A stretch of DNA of 64,000 nt from Cryobacterium sp. Y50 (GCF_002929805.1 NZ_PJJM01000104.1:170330-234329), one strand, 5' to 3'; numbered from the stretch's first letter, positions 1-11,399 are shown. Made by a program: numbers and translations. Notes: generated by a model not told the origin, from the letters alone.

Positions 1-786
1 GACGACCGCGAGCTCATCCACTCGATTTTTGAGTTCAGCGACACGGTCGTGCGCGAGGTCATGATTCCCCGCACCGACATGATCACCATCGACGCTGACG
101 CGAGCATTGACGCGGCTATGGGCCTGTTCCTGAGCAGCGGTACCTCGCGCTTACCCGTTCGGGGCGGCGAGGTCGACGACGTCGCTGGCATCCTCTACCT
201 GCGCGACGTCGCTCGGCTGGTCTTTGAACGCCCGATCAATGGCCTGCAACTGACGGTCGCCGAACTCGCGCGTCCGGCCGTGTTCGTGCCCGAATCCAAG
301 AAAGCCGACGATATGCTGCGGCAGATGCAGCTTGAGTCTAACCACCTGGCCATGGTCGTTGACGAGTACGGCGGCATCGCCGGACTCGTCACCCTCGAGG
401 ATCTGATCGAGGAGCTCGTCGGTGATATCTCCGATGAGTACGACCGCGACGTGGTCGAGTTCGAAGACCTCGGCGATGGGCATTTTCGGGTCAGTGCCCG
501 ACTGCCGGTCGACGAACTCGGCGAACTCTTTGACCTCGAGCTCGACGACGATGATGTCGACTCGGTCGGTGGCCTTCTGGCTAAGGCGCTGGGGCGACTG
601 CCGGTCGCCGGGTCAGTCGCCTCGGTGAGCGGGTTGAACCTCACCGCCGAACGCACCGAAGGTCGTCGTAAGCGCATCAGCACCGTGCTGGTGGAGCGAG
701 ACGAAGCTCTGATTGATGCGCAGACCGCATTTCTTACGGGAATGAATCGCAGCACAGTGTCTGATGATGAAGGAGAACGGTTATGA
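1..786 (+). CDS. CNNM/CorC-type CBS-domain membrane transporter, C-terminal part (5' end outside window)
   Basis: The reading frame is open from base 1, so the gene begins upstream; 261 codons are present. What remains is a pair of CBS domains (about residues 17-145, with VMIPRTDM at the start and the [22 protein letters not shown] segment split over the second) followed by a CorC_HlyC domain (about 160-240). In complete members these follow a DUF21 membrane domain, and the proteins are linked to Mg/Co efflux; they are often annotated hemolysin-like without haemolytic evidence. The stop overlaps the era start by four bases (ATGA), so the two are translationally coupled, a usual actinobacterial ybeY-CBS-era order. 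Family call is firm; substrate is inferred. Confidence 0.92.
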   Translation, partial: DDRELIHSIFEFSDTVVREVMIPRTDMITIDADASIDAAMGLFLSSGTSRLPVRGGEVDDVAGILYLRDVARLVFERPINGLQLTVAELARPAVFVPESKKADDMLRQMQLESNHLAMVVDEYGGIAGLVTLEDLIEELVGDISDEYDRDVVEFEDLGDGHFRVSARLPVDELGELFDLELDDDDVDSVGGLLAKALGRLPVAGSVASVSGLNLTAERTEGRRKRISTVLVERDEALIDAQTAFLTGMNRSTVSDDEGERL

Positions 787-1700
787 CCGCAGAAACACAG
801 GCGCACCCCGCCGATTACCGAGCGGGATTCGTCTCCTTCGTCGGACGCCCCAACGTGGGAAAATCCACCCTGACGAACGCACTCGTGGGAGAGAAGGTCG
901 CGATCACCTCGTCAAAACCGCAGACCACCCGCCGCGCCATCCGTGGCATCGTGCACCAGAAGAACGGCCAGCTCATTCTGGTCGACACCCCCGGCATTCA
1001 CCGCCCGCGCACCCTCCTCGGTGAGCGACTCAACAGCCTTGTCACCGCCACCCTGGCCGGCGTCGACGTGATCGGCTTGTGCATCCCGGCCAACGAGCCG
1101 ATCGGCCCGGGAGACAAGTTCATCAACGAGCAATTGGATGCCTTCCCACGGGCCAAAAAGGTCGCCATCGTCACCAAAATTGATGCGTCCTCCAAGACCA
1201 ACGTCGCCAATCAGCTGCTCGCCGTCTCTCAGCTGCGGGACTGGGAAGCGATTGTTCCGATCTCCTCGACCAGCCGCATCCAGCTCGACACCCTGGCAAC
1301 GCAACTCCTGCTCTTGCTGCCGCATGCCGATGCCCCGCTCTACCCCGCTGACACCGTCACCGACGAGACCCTCGAGTCGCGCATCTCGGAGTTCATTCGC
1401 GAGGCAGCCCTCGAGGGCGTCACCGACGAACTGCCGCACTCGATCGCTGTGACCATCGACGACATCATCGAGCGTGATGACCAAGAACTGGTTGAGATTT
1501 ACGCCAACCTGTTCGTCGAACGGGATAGCCAGAAGGGCATCATCATCGGCAAGTCGGGCAGCCGACTGAAGGATGTCGGTACCCGCGCGCGCAAACAGAT
1601 TGAACCGCTCGTCGGTAAGCGGGTCTTTCTCTCGCTGCGGGTGAAGATCGCCAAGGAATGGCAGCGCGACCCGAAGCAGCTCGGTCGGCTCGGCTTCTAG
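783..1700 (+). CDS. era: GTPase Era (30S ribosome maturation)
   Basis: A 305-residue Era: GTPase domain with Walker A/G1 GRPNVGKST near residue 21, G3 DTPGIH, G4 TKID, then a C-terminal KH domain with [15 protein letters not shown]. Era binds the 3' end of 16S rRNA and assists late 30S assembly on the inner membrane face. The start ATG overlaps the stop of the CBS gene. Length and all motifs are standard. The gene faces the LCP gene and is followed by a candidate hairpin. Confidence 0.97.
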   Translation: MTAETQAHPADYRAGFVSFVGRPNVGKSTLTNALVGEKVAITSSKPQTTRRAIRGIVHQKNGQLILVDTPGIHRPRTLLGERLNSLVTATLAGVDVIGLCIPANEPIGPGDKFINEQLDAFPRAKKVAIVTKIDASSKTNVANQLLAVSQLRDWEAIVPISSTSRIQLDTLATQLLLLLPHADAPLYPADTVTDETLESRISEFIREAALEGVTDELPHSIAVTIDDIIERDDQELVEIYANLFVERDSQKGIIIGKSGSRLKDVGTRARKQIEPLVGKRVFLSLRVKIAKEWQRDPKQLGRLGF

Positions 1701-1791
1701 CCCGCCGAGCAGGCAGTTCGGGTCCCGTCCGAAAACCGCCATGGATCGGTAAGACTCACCAGCACTAAATGTTTAGCGCCCGCCCCGAAAC

Positions 1792-1827
1792 GGGTGGCCG
1801 CTAAGGTAACCGTCGTAGCGGCTACCC
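1792..1827. terminator. Candidate bidirectional hairpin between era and the LCP gene
   Basis: An 11-base arm (GGGTGGCCGCT) at 1792-1802 pairs with 1817-1827 with one G-U pair. It lies in the 191-base convergent gap between era and the LCP gene. No U-tract follows, so a terminator role is only suggested by position. Confidence 0.35.
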
Positions 1828-1891
1828 ATATCGGGCACACTCACGCCCGCCGGCCTGAAACCGGCAGGAACGGCCCGAGTGCCGCCCGCAC

Positions 1892-3133
1892 TCACCCGCT
1901 GAAGGCCTGGACGCAGGAATCATCCTCGGCCGTTTGGCCGGTGAGTCCATCCAGAGCCTGAACGGTTGGCTCGGGGGTGGGGAGCGCAGTTTCGCCTGGC
2001 GCCGACGTTGACGTTTCGACCGGCACCGGGAGATTCGTCGTCGGGGCCGGCGTGGGTGTTGTACCGGCGAGAGCGAAGGGCTCGTCGGCTGCGAGTTTGG
2101 CGAACATCTCCTCGGCCACAGCGTCGAGCGGTACCACCTTGCCCGGAAAGTCAGAGTCCTCGGTCGTGCCCGGATATTGTACGAACAGCAGTCGATCCAG
2201 GTCGATGTCGTTGAGCGCCAGAGCCATCGAGACCATAGTGTCGATGTTGGCCAGCGACGTCGATAGTGCAATGTTGCTCGCCGCAGCGTCGGCCAGGTTG
2301 ATCAAGGTCGGGATGCTCGTGAGCGTGCCATTGCCCTGAACCGTGCGCATGAGTGAGGCCATGTAAATCTGCTGCGAGGAGATTCTCGCCAGGTCGCTGC
2401 GATCGCCCACGCCTTTGCGGCTGCGCAGAAACGCCAGTGCGGTGTCCCCGGCGACGATACTCGTGCCGGCGGGCAGATTGAGGCCCGCAGCGGGGTCTTT
2501 GATGGCCGCATCCAGGCAGATCGGAACTCCACCGATGGCGTCGCTCAGCTGCACGACCCCATCAAACGAGATGAGTCCGGCATAGGGGATGATCAGTCCC
2601 GTCAGTTCGGATATGGTCTTGACCACGCAGGGCAGCCCGCCACGCGACATGGCCTCATTGACGGGGCGTGCGGCCATCGCAGAAAACTCGTCCCCGTTTT
2701 TTGTATCCGTGCACGTGGGATGCGGCACGATGAGATCGCGAGGGATACTCACGACGACCGCATTGCTGTGGTCGGCAGAAACGTGCACGAGAATGTTCAC
2801 ATCGTTGAGGGTGGCGTCACGTTTTCCGTACGCCGCGCTTTGCGTTGCATCGTTGTCGATGCCGACCAAAAGAATATTGAAGCCGTTTTCGTAGCTTTCG
2901 AACTGTGACTCTGCGGCTGACGTGTCGCCATCGGTGATGTCGATGGCGTTGTCGTCGACCTTCTGGTGCAGGCTCCAGACCGCAATAGCCGCCACGGATG
3001 ATGCGCTGATCACGGCAACAGCCAGCACCGCCGCCACCGCTTTGAGTGCCCTCGCATAGGGATTCGATCGCTTCAATCGCCCGTGGCGCGCGATTCCGAC
3101 CATCCGTTTGCTATGCCTGTTCGCGTCAACCAC
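1892..3133 (-). CDS. LytR-CpsA-Psr (LCP) family cell-wall glycopolymer ligase
   Basis: 413 residues: short cytoplasmic arm, one membrane segment (about 28-50), then an extracytoplasmic LCP domain. Family marks seen are NILLVGIDND, a D-N-x-N-I-L strand, VSIPRDL, IGGVPICLD, the LRSRKGVGDRSDLARISSQQ helix region, and a C-terminal Pro/Thr-rich tail with two late cysteines. LCP enzymes transfer lipid-linked glycopolymers to peptidoglycan. The GTG start at 3131-3133 has GAGG five bases upstream; a second in-frame ATG ten codons later is possible. It is a single-gene unit convergent with era. Confidence 0.92.
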   Translation of the reverse strand: MVDANRHSKRMVGIARHGRLKRSNPYARALKAVAAVLAVAVISASSVAAIAVWSLHQKVDDNAIDITDGDTSAAESQFESYENGFNILLVGIDNDATQSAAYGKRDATLNDVNILVHVSADHSNAVVVSIPRDLIVPHPTCTDTKNGDEFSAMAARPVNEAMSRGGLPCVVKTISELTGLIIPYAGLISFDGVVQLSDAIGGVPICLDAAIKDPAAGLNLPAGTSIVAGDTALAFLRSRKGVGDRSDLARISSQQIYMASLMRTVQGNGTLTSIPTLINLADAAASNIALSTSLANIDTMVSMALALNDIDLDRLLFVQYPGTTEDSDFPGKVVPLDAVAEEMFAKLAADEPFALAGTTPTPAPTTNLPVPVETSTSAPGETALPTPEPTVQALDGLTGQTAEDDSCVQAFSG

Positions 3134-3429
3134 AAAGCCTCGTCCCCTTGCGCCCGATCACTGATCGAACCTTCTATCAACGTCACGACCCCATCATGCC
3201 CCTCGGCATCGCCCTGGTACCTCCCGAGGCTATCGCCTTCGTCAGCGACCGCGGTGGTCACCAAAACGCGTTGGCGCGATTCAGCCGCCAAAATCGGGCA
3301 AGTCGTGAACGAGGTTCCCGCGTCACGCTTCGTACTCGTTCAAAGCGACCTCAGTTTCCGGACTCGGCTAGGAGCATCCGCTCGCCGACGCCTCCGCCGC
3401 CACGTGGGCGCAACGGTGCCAAACGGTGC
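3134..3429. other. Intergenic stretch between the divergent LCP and leuA genes
   Basis: About 300 bases without a convincing gene. Short open frames on both strands lack a ribosome site and family resemblance. It should hold the LCP promoter on the minus strand, but no clear -35/-10 pair could be picked. The leuA promoter and leader follow directly. Confidence 0.5.
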
Positions 3430-3435
3430 TAGCCT
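3430..3435 (+). promoter_or_regulatory. -10 box of the leuA leader transcript
   Basis: TAGCCT fits the TANNNT actinobacterial -10. Six bases (AAAAAT) separate it from the GTG of the leader peptide, the same spacing seen before ten genes in the window, so the leader peptide would be translated from the very 5' end of the mRNA. Confidence 0.55.
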
Positions 3436-3441
3436 AAAAAT

Positions 3442-3469
3442 GTGTTGAACGGTGCGCTCCTCCTTAGCT

Positions 3470-3486
<17 letters not shown>
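3442..3486 (+). CDS. leuA leader peptide with consecutive leucine codons
   Basis: A 14-codon frame GTG TTG AAC GGT GCG CTC CTC CTT ... TAA encodes MLNGALLLSCRDGS. Four of the first eight codons are Leu, three in a row, 65 bases before the leuA start. This is the layout of an amino-acid attenuator. Leucine-responsive leaders ahead of leuA are known in other Actinobacteria; that this one works the same way is inference. See the hairpin at 3470-3510. Confidence 0.7.
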
Positions 3487-5318
<1,832 letters not shown>

Positions 5319-5346
5319 GCAGACAGCATCCGCTCTAGCGCAACAC

Positions 5347-5380
5347 ACGAAAGCCCAGACTCTGCAGTCTGGGCTTTCGT
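5347..5380. terminator. Strong terminator after leuA, bidirectional
   Basis: ACGAAAGCCCAGACT (5347-5361) and its exact complement (5366-5380) give a 15-bp stem with a CTGC loop and T-rich ends on both strands. It sits between leuA and the convergent hypothetical gene and probably serves both. Confidence 0.9.
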
Positions 5381-5424
5381 TGCACCATCCGGGTGCGGTT
5401 GTGAGCCTGGCCCTGTGCCGGGGA

Positions 5425-6117
5425 CTAAGCCAGGGCTGGCAGGTATTCTGATCGGTCCGGTGTACGGGTGCCGAGAAGGACGCGACAATCGTTGATCGCA
5501 TGGTCTAGCAGGGTATACAGCCGGGCGTCCGGGTCGGAAATGCACGCTTCGCCGATGCCCTGCACGGCGACACGAATGATCGTGTCGGCGGTGCGCGGGG
5601 TGAACTTCGTGTGCGACCAGGGGTGCATGCTGCCAATGAAATCACGCGCCCATCGTTCGGCATCGGGAGCCTGATCAAGGGCGACCCGAATGCTGGCACG
5701 CAGCTGTTCGGCCAGCGGCAGATCTGGCAATTGTAGATTCAGAACAGATGCGTTGCGTTCACAGGTGAGAATGCCCACCGTCAGCGCGCGCTGACGTTCC
5801 AGGCTCGCCACCGGAAGCGCTTCGCACCCGGCGCGCAGGGCGACCACGATTTCGACCCGCTTGTCGGGTCCGGTCAGGCCGATCACCGATGGAATCAGCA
5901 GCGCCAGCCGCGAGCGCGCCGTGTCGGAACTGCAGTCGTTGACCATTCGGGCGAGCGAGGCGAGCACCGGATGGGTGCACGCGGGGTGGTCGCTCCACGA
6001 CTCGCCAGCGAGATAAGAGGCGAATTCCATGAAGCAGCCGCCGCTCTTGGGCGTGCGGTGTTTGCCACGTGACAGCACGGGCATAATATCGGGCAGGCTG
6101 CCCTGGACTGGCTTCAT
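5425..6117 (-). CDS. Conserved actinobacterial protein of unknown function
   Basis: 230 residues from the ATG at 6115-6117, chosen because GGAGG lies seven bases upstream; a longer frame to 6204 has no such signal. No membrane segment or signal peptide. The N-terminal block KHRTPKSGGCFMEF, then ASYLAGESWSDHPACTHPVL, looks highly conserved and basic-to-aromatic, and is familiar to me from unannotated actinobacterial proteins; no enzymatic motif was recognised. It lies alone between leuA and recO, divergent from recO. Function not assigned. Confidence 0.8.
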   Translation of the reverse strand: MKPVQGSLPDIMPVLSRGKHRTPKSGGCFMEFASYLAGESWSDHPACTHPVLASLARMVNDCSSDTARSRLALLIPSVIGLTGPDKRVEIVVALRAGCEALPVASLERQRALTVGILTCERNASVLNLQLPDLPLAEQLRASIRVALDQAPDAERWARDFIGSMHPWSHTKFTPRTADTIIRVAVQGIGEACISDPDARLYTLLDHAINDCRVLLGTRTPDRSEYLPALA

Positions 6118-6274
6118 GAAAAACCTCCATACCACGGGGACTACGTCTTCTAAGTTTCCCCCCGTCTGCCCGGAAAAACCAGTGTCTGATGCGAGTCGTG
6201 ACAAATTTTCAGCGACCGGAGCCAGCCGTTTGGCCGGTACTCGAGCCGTGACCGAAGTCTGCGCGACGGAGTGG

Positions 6275-6280
6275 GATAAT
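6275..6280 (+). promoter_or_regulatory. -10 box for leaderless recO transcript
   Basis: GATAAT lies five bases before the recO GTG and there is no Shine-Dalgarno between, so transcription would start at or one base before the start codon. Confidence 0.5.
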
Positions 6281-6285
6281 TACCT

Positions 6286-7023
6286 GTGCCTGTCTACCGA
6301 GATGAAGCCGTCGTACTGCGCACCCACAAGCTGGGTGAAGCCGACCGAATCGTCACCATGCTCACTCGAGCGCACGGCAAGGTGCGCGCCGTGGCCAAGG
6401 GCGTTCGACGCACCGGCTCCAAATTCGGCGCCCGGCTGGAGCCGTTCATGGTCGCTGACGTACAGCTCTACGAGGGGCGCAGCCTCGACATCATCACCCA
6501 GGCGGAGTCCCTCGGCTCCTACGGCGCCCTGATCACGGCCGACTACGGAAGCTACACCGCAGCGAGTGTGATGGTCGAGACTGCCGACAAACTCACCGAA
6601 TCGGAAGGATCACTGCAGCAATACCTGCTGCTCGTCGGCGCGCTGCGATCGCTGTCCCGGCAGGAGCACGGTTCCCACCTCACCCTCAACTCCTATCTAC
6701 TACGGGCCGTGTCGATGGCCGGCTGGGCGCCGAGCTTTCAGGACTGCGCCCGCTGCGGCGCCACGCAGTCAAGCGATGGCGGGCAACACTCGGCCATGGT
6801 CGTGCAGCTCGGCGGCATCGTCTGCGACTCCTGCGCCCCACCCGGATCGCCGCGACTCGACGCAGCGACGATCGGCCTGCTGAGCGCCTTGCTCACCGGC
6901 GACTGGGAACACGCCGCCGCGAGCCCAGACCGCACCCAAAACCAAGCCGCCGGAGTCGTCGCCGCCTACACCCAGTGGCACCTGGGCCGCGGGCTTCGCT
7001 CGCTGGAACACGTCGCCCGATGA
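6286..7023 (+). CDS. recO: DNA repair protein RecO
   Basis: 245 residues. N-terminal OB fold begins [21 protein letters not shown]; a helical middle follows; a zinc site CARC...CDSC lies near residues 150-185. RecO loads RecA on gapped DNA with RecR/RecF. The GTG start is supported by family N-terminus and by the -10 at five bases. It overlaps uppS by four bases (ATGA), the usual recO-uppS pair of Actinobacteria. Confidence 0.95.
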   Translation: MPVYRDEAVVLRTHKLGEADRIVTMLTRAHGKVRAVAKGVRRTGSKFGARLEPFMVADVQLYEGRSLDIITQAESLGSYGALITADYGSYTAASVMVETADKLTESEGSLQQYLLLVGALRSLSRQEHGSHLTLNSYLLRAVSMAGWAPSFQDCARCGATQSSDGGQHSAMVVQLGGIVCDSCAPPGSPRLDAATIGLLSALLTGDWEHAAASPDRTQNQAAGVVAAYTQWHLGRGLRSLEHVAR

Positions 7024-7838
7024 TGGCCAGTCTGTTCGGCCACAAACCGTTCACCCACAAAGACGCCGTCGCGTACAAACCGCTCGACTGGACCGGCCTC
7101 TACCCGCCCGACCTGCCCCGCAAGGTCGTACCCCAGCACGTCGCCGTCGTCATGGACGGCAACGGCCGCTGGGCAAACGGCCGGGGCCTCACCCGGGTCG
7201 AGGGCCACAAGGCCGGCGAGGCCGCCCTGCTCGACGTCGTCGCCGGCGCCATCCAGATCGGCGTCAAGCATCTCAGCGTCTACGCCTTCTCCACCGAGAA
7301 CTGGAAGCGTTCGCCCGATGAGGTGCGTTTTCTGATGGGCTTCAACCGGGACGTGCTACACCGCCGCCGTGATCAGCTCAATGAGTGGGGCGTGCGCGTC
7401 AGGTGGGCCGGGAGCAAACCGAAGCTGTGGGCATCCGTTATCAACGAACTGCAATTTGCCGAGAAACTCACAGCGGGCAATGACGTGCTCACCCTCACGA
7501 TGTGCGTGAACTATGGCGGGCGCACCGAGATAGCGGATGCCGTGCGCGCGCTGGCCGAGGATGTTGCCGCCGGAAGGCTGCAGCCGTCCGGCATCACCGA
7601 GAAGGCTATCGCCAAGCAGCTGTACGTGCCCGAGCTGCCCGACGTCGACCTGTTCGTGCGCAGCTCTGGGGAGCAGCGCACCAGCAACTTCATGCTCTGG
7701 CAGAGTGCCTATGCCGAAATGGTTTTTCTCGATACCCTGTGGCCGGACTTTACCCGCGTCGACCTGTGGCACGCGGTTGAGCTCTATGCAGCCCGCAACC
7801 GTCGTTATGGCGGAGCGGTCGACACCCCAACTGCCTGA
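7020..7838 (+). CDS. uppS: Isoprenyl transferase (undecaprenyl diphosphate synthase family)
   Basis: 272 residues from ATG 7020, which overlaps the recO stop. cis-Prenyltransferase motifs are all present: MDGNGRWA with catalytic Asp, [13 protein letters not shown], and [11 protein letters not shown]...[11 protein letters not shown]. It makes the polyprenyl carrier lipid for peptidoglycan and other wall polymers from IPP. In Actinobacteria paralogues differ in chain length, so the precise product length is not assignable. A second ATG at 7023 is equally good. Confidence 0.95.
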   Translation: MMASLFGHKPFTHKDAVAYKPLDWTGLYPPDLPRKVVPQHVAVVMDGNGRWANGRGLTRVEGHKAGEAALLDVVAGAIQIGVKHLSVYAFSTENWKRSPDEVRFLMGFNRDVLHRRRDQLNEWGVRVRWAGSKPKLWASVINELQFAEKLTAGNDVLTLTMCVNYGGRTEIADAVRALAEDVAAGRLQPSGITEKAIAKQLYVPELPDVDLFVRSSGEQRTSNFMLWQSAYAEMVFLDTLWPDFTRVDLWHAVELYAARNRRYGGAVDTPTA

Positions 7839-7852
7839 ATGTTTCAGTTGGG
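7826..7852 (+). terminator. Candidate hairpin at the end of uppS
   Basis: CCCAACTG (7826-7833) and CAGTTGGG (7845-7852) form an 8-bp stem that includes the uppS stop codon in its loop side. No U-tract follows, so the termination role is uncertain. Confidence 0.4.
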
Positions 7853-7921
7853 AATACATCGGCCCGGCGCCCCGTTGACCAGAGTGTGACTGACACAATT
7901 CTTACTGAAGCGACCACGTCC

Positions 7922-8599
7922 ATGAGCACCGACACCATCAAGGTGGACATTTGGTCTGATGTGCAATGTCCCTGGTGCTATATCGGCAAACGCAAGTTTG
8001 AGACCGGTGTCGCCCAGTTCGACGGCACCGTCGAGGTCGAATATCACAGCTTTGAACTGTCGCCTGATACGCCAGTCGATTATGCCGGCACCCCTGTGCA
8101 GTATCTCAGCGAAAAGAAGGGCATGCCCCTCGCCGAGGTCGAGCAGATGCTTGAGCGCGTCACCGGTATCGCCGAAAGTGTCGGCCTGCACTACGACTAC
8201 GACGCCGTGCACCAGACCAATACGGTCATTTCGCACGAGCTGCTGCACTACGCCAAAGCGCACGGCCGTCAGCTCGATATGAAGGAGCGCCTACTCAAGG
8301 CCTACTTCATCGACGGTCGCCATGTCGGCCGGATCGAAGACCTCGCCGACCTCGCCGCCGAGATCGGACTCGACCGAGCCGACGTCGTGCGGTCGCTCAC
8401 CGCCCACGAGCACCTCGCCGCGGTCAAGGCCGACGTGGCACAGGCCGGCGCCTACGGTATCCAGGGGGTTCCGTTCTTCGTGATCGACGGCCGCTACGGC
8501 ATTTCCGGCGCGCAGGATCCGACGGCGTTCACTCAGGCGCTCGACCAGGCCCGCGCCGACCGTTCGGTCAACGCTCTGGCCGACGAAGCCTCCGCGTAA
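7922..8599 (+). CDS. DsbA-family oxidoreductase, FrnE-like
   Basis: 225 residues from ATG 7922 (a GTG at 7886 would add 12 poorly conserved residues). Thioredoxin-like fold with the catalytic DVQCPWCYIG close to the N-terminus, a long helical insertion, and the cis-Pro strand GIQGVPFFVIDGRYGISGAQ. No signal peptide, so this is a cytosolic FrnE-type disulfide isomerase rather than a periplasmic DsbA. Such proteins are linked to stress tolerance in some bacteria. The next gene downstream is a small protein with two Cys pairs, a possible client (inference). Confidence 0.9.
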   Translation: MSTDTIKVDIWSDVQCPWCYIGKRKFETGVAQFDGTVEVEYHSFELSPDTPVDYAGTPVQYLSEKKGMPLAEVEQMLERVTGIAESVGLHYDYDAVHQTNTVISHELLHYAKAHGRQLDMKERLLKAYFIDGRHVGRIEDLADLAAEIGLDRADVVRSLTAHEHLAAVKADVAQAGAYGIQGVPFFVIDGRYGISGAQDPTAFTQALDQARADRSVNALADEASA

Positions 8600-8695
8600 C
8601 GGCGACACCCAGCGAACTCGCGTAGCCTGACGGGTAAGCAACCAGCTGTACCCGCAGACTTCACCGTTTCACCCAATTGATACAGGAGATAACTT

Positions 8696-8830
8696 ATGAC
8701 CGACACCGCCACCACGACGCCGCCCGTCTTCACCGACGCGGCCGGCCGTCCCACCATAGAACTCCTGGGCGCACCCGCCGCAACCGACGAGGCGGCTGGG
8801 TCCTGCTGCGGTGGCGGCTGCTGCAGCTGA
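8696..8830 (+). CDS. 44-residue protein ending in a CC-GGG-CC-S tail
   Basis: ATG at 8696 follows AGGAGAT with good spacing, and a TAGCCT -10 lies at 8623-8628. The product is MTDTATTTPPVF..., a middle PTIELLGAPA, and the terminal SCCGGGCCS. Four of the last eight residues are cysteines in two adjacent pairs, a layout suited to metal binding or disulfide chemistry. No membrane segment. The position right after a FrnE-type disulfide oxidoreductase suggests a functional link, but this is only context. No named family recognised. Confidence 0.75.
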   Translation: MTDTATTTPPVFTDAAGRPTIELLGAPAATDEAAGSCCGGGCCS

Positions 8831-8968
8831 TCTGAACCCCTTCATTGCTGTGCGCAGCTGCCGAACGCCCCATTTGCCGGGCCCGGCAGCTGCGTTTCTG
8901 CGTGCGCTGGGCATCCGGTCTGCAGAGGATTCGGAGCACCACGCGCTTTCTGGGAGAATTGGTCCACC

Positions 8969-10156
8969 ATGACTTCACCTACTTCTGCCGTCGACCAGCG
9001 GGCGCCGATCGTCCAGCTGGCAGTCGGTCCGCTCAGTATCGGCCCGCTCACGCTTGATGTGCCCGTGGTGCTCGCCCCGATGGCTGGCATCACCAATACC
9101 GCGTTTCGCCGGCTGTGCCGCGAATACGGTGCCGGACTGTTCGTGAGCGAGATGATCACTTCCCGAGCGCTCGTCGAACGCAACACCGAGACCATGCGGT
9201 TGATCACCCATCATGAAAGTGAAACCACCCGTTCCATTCAGCTCTACGGCGTTGACCCGAAAACGGTGTCAGAGGCCGTGACCATGCTCGTCGCTGAGGA
9301 CCGCGCCGATCACATCGACCTCAACTTCGGCTGCCCAGTTCCCAAGGTCACCCGCAAGGGCGGGGGAGCTGCCCTGCCGTGGAAGATCGGCCTGTTCCGT
9401 CAGATCGTCGAGGCGGCCGTCACCGCGGCCGGCCCAATACCGCTGACCGTGAAGATGCGCAAGGGCATCGACGCCGACCACCTCACCTACCTTGAGGCCG
9501 GAAAGGCCGCTGCCGGAGCCGGCGTTGCCTCCATCGCCCTGCACGGCCGAACGGCCGCCGAGTTCTACTCCGGCCACGCCGACTGGTCGGCCATCGAGAA
9601 GCTCAAGAACGCCATCAGTGACGTACCGGTGCTCGGCAACGGCGACATCTGGTCGGCCGACGATGCTCTGCGCATGGTCAGTGAGACCGGATGCGACGGC
9701 GTCGTCGTCGGGCGTGGCTGCCTCGGCCGCCCGTGGCTCTTTGGCGACCTCGACGCTGCATTTCGTGGGCAGGAACTCAAGGCCGAACCGGGCCTGGGCC
9801 AGGTCATCAACGCATTCCGCCGCCACGCCGAACTGCTCACCGAATACTTTGACAGCGAAGACCGGGCTTGCCGCGACATTCGCAAGCACGTCGCTTGGTA
9901 CTTCAAGGGCTACCCGGTCGGCGGCGACCTGCGCGCGAGCCTCGCCATGGTGCAGTCTCTCGCCCAACTCGACGACCTGCTCGGCACCCTCGACTCCTCG
10001 CTGCCCTACCCGGGCGCGGACGTTGAAGGACCGCGCGGCCGGGCGGGAACACCGAAGAAACCATCGCTGCCCGAGCACTGGCTCGAGTCGCAGGATCTCG
10101 TCGGTGAGCAACGACTGAATTTGACCGAGGGCGAAGGGGACACCAGCGGTGGCTAA
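8969..10156 (+). CDS. dusB: tRNA-dihydrouridine synthase (DusB type)
   Basis: 395 residues. FMN TIM barrel: LAPMAGITNTAFRRLCR, the SEMITSRALV strand, the catalytic cysteine in LNFGCPVPKVTRKGGG, MRKGI, HGRTA, NGDIW, GVVVGRGCLGRPW. C-terminal helical tRNA-binding domain follows. It reduces uridine in tRNA D-loops with NADPH. GGGAGAA lies about ten bases before the ATG. It overlaps the dgt gene by eight bases, a common actinobacterial pair. Confidence 0.94.
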   Translation: MTSPTSAVDQRAPIVQLAVGPLSIGPLTLDVPVVLAPMAGITNTAFRRLCREYGAGLFVSEMITSRALVERNTETMRLITHHESETTRSIQLYGVDPKTVSEAVTMLVAEDRADHIDLNFGCPVPKVTRKGGGAALPWKIGLFRQIVEAAVTAAGPIPLTVKMRKGIDADHLTYLEAGKAAAGAGVASIALHGRTAAEFYSGHADWSAIEKLKNAISDVPVLGNGDIWSADDALRMVSETGCDGVVVGRGCLGRPWLFGDLDAAFRGQELKAEPGLGQVINAFRRHAELLTEYFDSEDRACRDIRKHVAWYFKGYPVGGDLRASLAMVQSLAQLDDLLGTLDSSLPYPGADVEGPRGRAGTPKKPSLPEHWLESQDLVGEQRLNLTEGEGDTSGG

Positions 10157-11399
10157 CAAAACCGGGTACAGCGAAACCGATGAGGCCCGCTGGTTTCCCG
10201 AAGAGCACTATTCGCGGCGCAGCGATTTTGCCCGCGACCGCGCCCGCCTGCTGCACTCAAGCGCCCTGCGCCGCCTCGCGGCCAAGACTCAGGTGCTCAG
10301 TCCCACGGCGGGGCTCGACTTTGCCCGCAACCGACTAACCCATTCGCTCGAGGTCGCCCAGGTCGGGCGAGAGATCGCGTCACGCCTCAACGTAGACCCC
10401 GACATCGTCGATACCGCCTGTCTTGCGCACGATATCGGGCATCCTCCCTTTGGGCACAACGGCGAGAAAGCGCTCAGCCTATGGTCGGAAGACATCGGCG
10501 GCTTTGAGGGTAACGCGCAGACCCTGCGTTTGCTCACCCGGCTCGAGCCGAAGGTGTTTGGGCCTGATGGGCGAAGCTACGGCCTCAACCTGACCCGGGC
10601 GAGCCTCGATGCAAGCTGCAAGTATCCCTGGCCAGAAGGATCCTCGGTCTATGACCCGAGCGGCCGGGCCAAGTTCGGGTTCTACCAGGACGACATGTCC
10701 GCGTTCGAGTGGCTGCGTACGGGTGCGCCCGACCGGCAACTCTGCATCGAAGCCCAGGTGATGGACCTCTCCGACGACATCGCGTACAGCGTGCACGACT
10801 TCGAAGACGCCATCGTCAACGGCTACGTCGATGTGGCAGCGCTGAGCAGCCGTGCAGATCACGACGAACTCCTCGCCACCATGTCGGAATGGATCGGCGA
10901 CGAGACCAGCGCCGAGGACCTGGCGACCGCGTTCAACCGGCTCGACTCCCTCGATGTCTGGATGGACTCCTGGACCGCGGGGCGGCGCGACCAGGGTCAC
11001 CTGAAAAACCTTACGAGCCAGCTCATCGGCCGGTTCAGCAGTGCCGCCGTGCACGCCACCAAAGAGTCCCACCCCGACGCGAACATGCTGCGGTTCGGGG
11101 CAAATGTGATCGTGCCGCGCGAGATCCAGGCCGAAATTGCGGTGCTCAAAGGCATCGTCGCGGCGTTCGTCATGACCCGCAACACCCGCAAACCCATCTA
11201 CGTGCAGCAGCGCCAGGTACTCACCTTGCTCGCCCAAACCCTGCACCAGTCCGGTGATGAACACCTCGACCCCGGCTTTCGCGAAGACTGGCAGGCCGCC
11301 GCCGACGATGCCTCCCGCAAGCGAGTCATCGTTGACCAGGTCGCGAGCCTCACCGACCAGTCCGCCCTGGCCTGGTACGAGCGCCTGGTACAGGGCTAG
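10149..11399 (+). CDS. dgt: dGTP triphosphohydrolase-like HD protein
   Basis: 416 residues, GTG start inside the end of dusB. HD-domain metal ligands: LTHSLEVAQVGR, CLAHDIGHPPFGHNGE (HD), and EAQVMDLSDDIAYSVHD. It cleaves dNTPs to nucleosides and triphosphate, controlling dNTP pools; substrate preference within this subfamily varies. Length is typical. A candidate hairpin follows the stop. Confidence 0.93.
   Translation: MANKTGYSETDEARWFPEEHYSRRSDFARDRARLLHSSALRRLAAKTQVLSPTAGLDFARNRLTHSLEVAQVGREIASRLNVDPDIVDTACLAHDIGHPPFGHNGEKALSLWSEDIGGFEGNAQTLRLLTRLEPKVFGPDGRSYGLNLTRASLDASCKYPWPEGSSVYDPSGRAKFGFYQDDMSAFEWLRTGAPDRQLCIEAQVMDLSDDIAYSVHDFEDAIVNGYVDVAALSSRADHDELLATMSEWIGDETSAEDLATAFNRLDSLDVWMDSWTAGRRDQGHLKNLTSQLIGRFSSAAVHATKESHPDANMLRFGANVIVPREIQAEIAVLKGIVAAFVMTRNTRKPIYVQQRQVLTLLAQTLHQSGDEHLDPGFREDWQAAADDASRKRVIVDQVASLTDQSALAWYERLVQG

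Noticed and set aside
912..1742. Long antisense open frame over era, and similar ones over leuA, gltB, pyk, rpsA and uvrB
   Set aside because: These are the mirror frames typical of high-GC genes; they lack ribosome sites and family resemblance and lie wholly over genes with strong identity.
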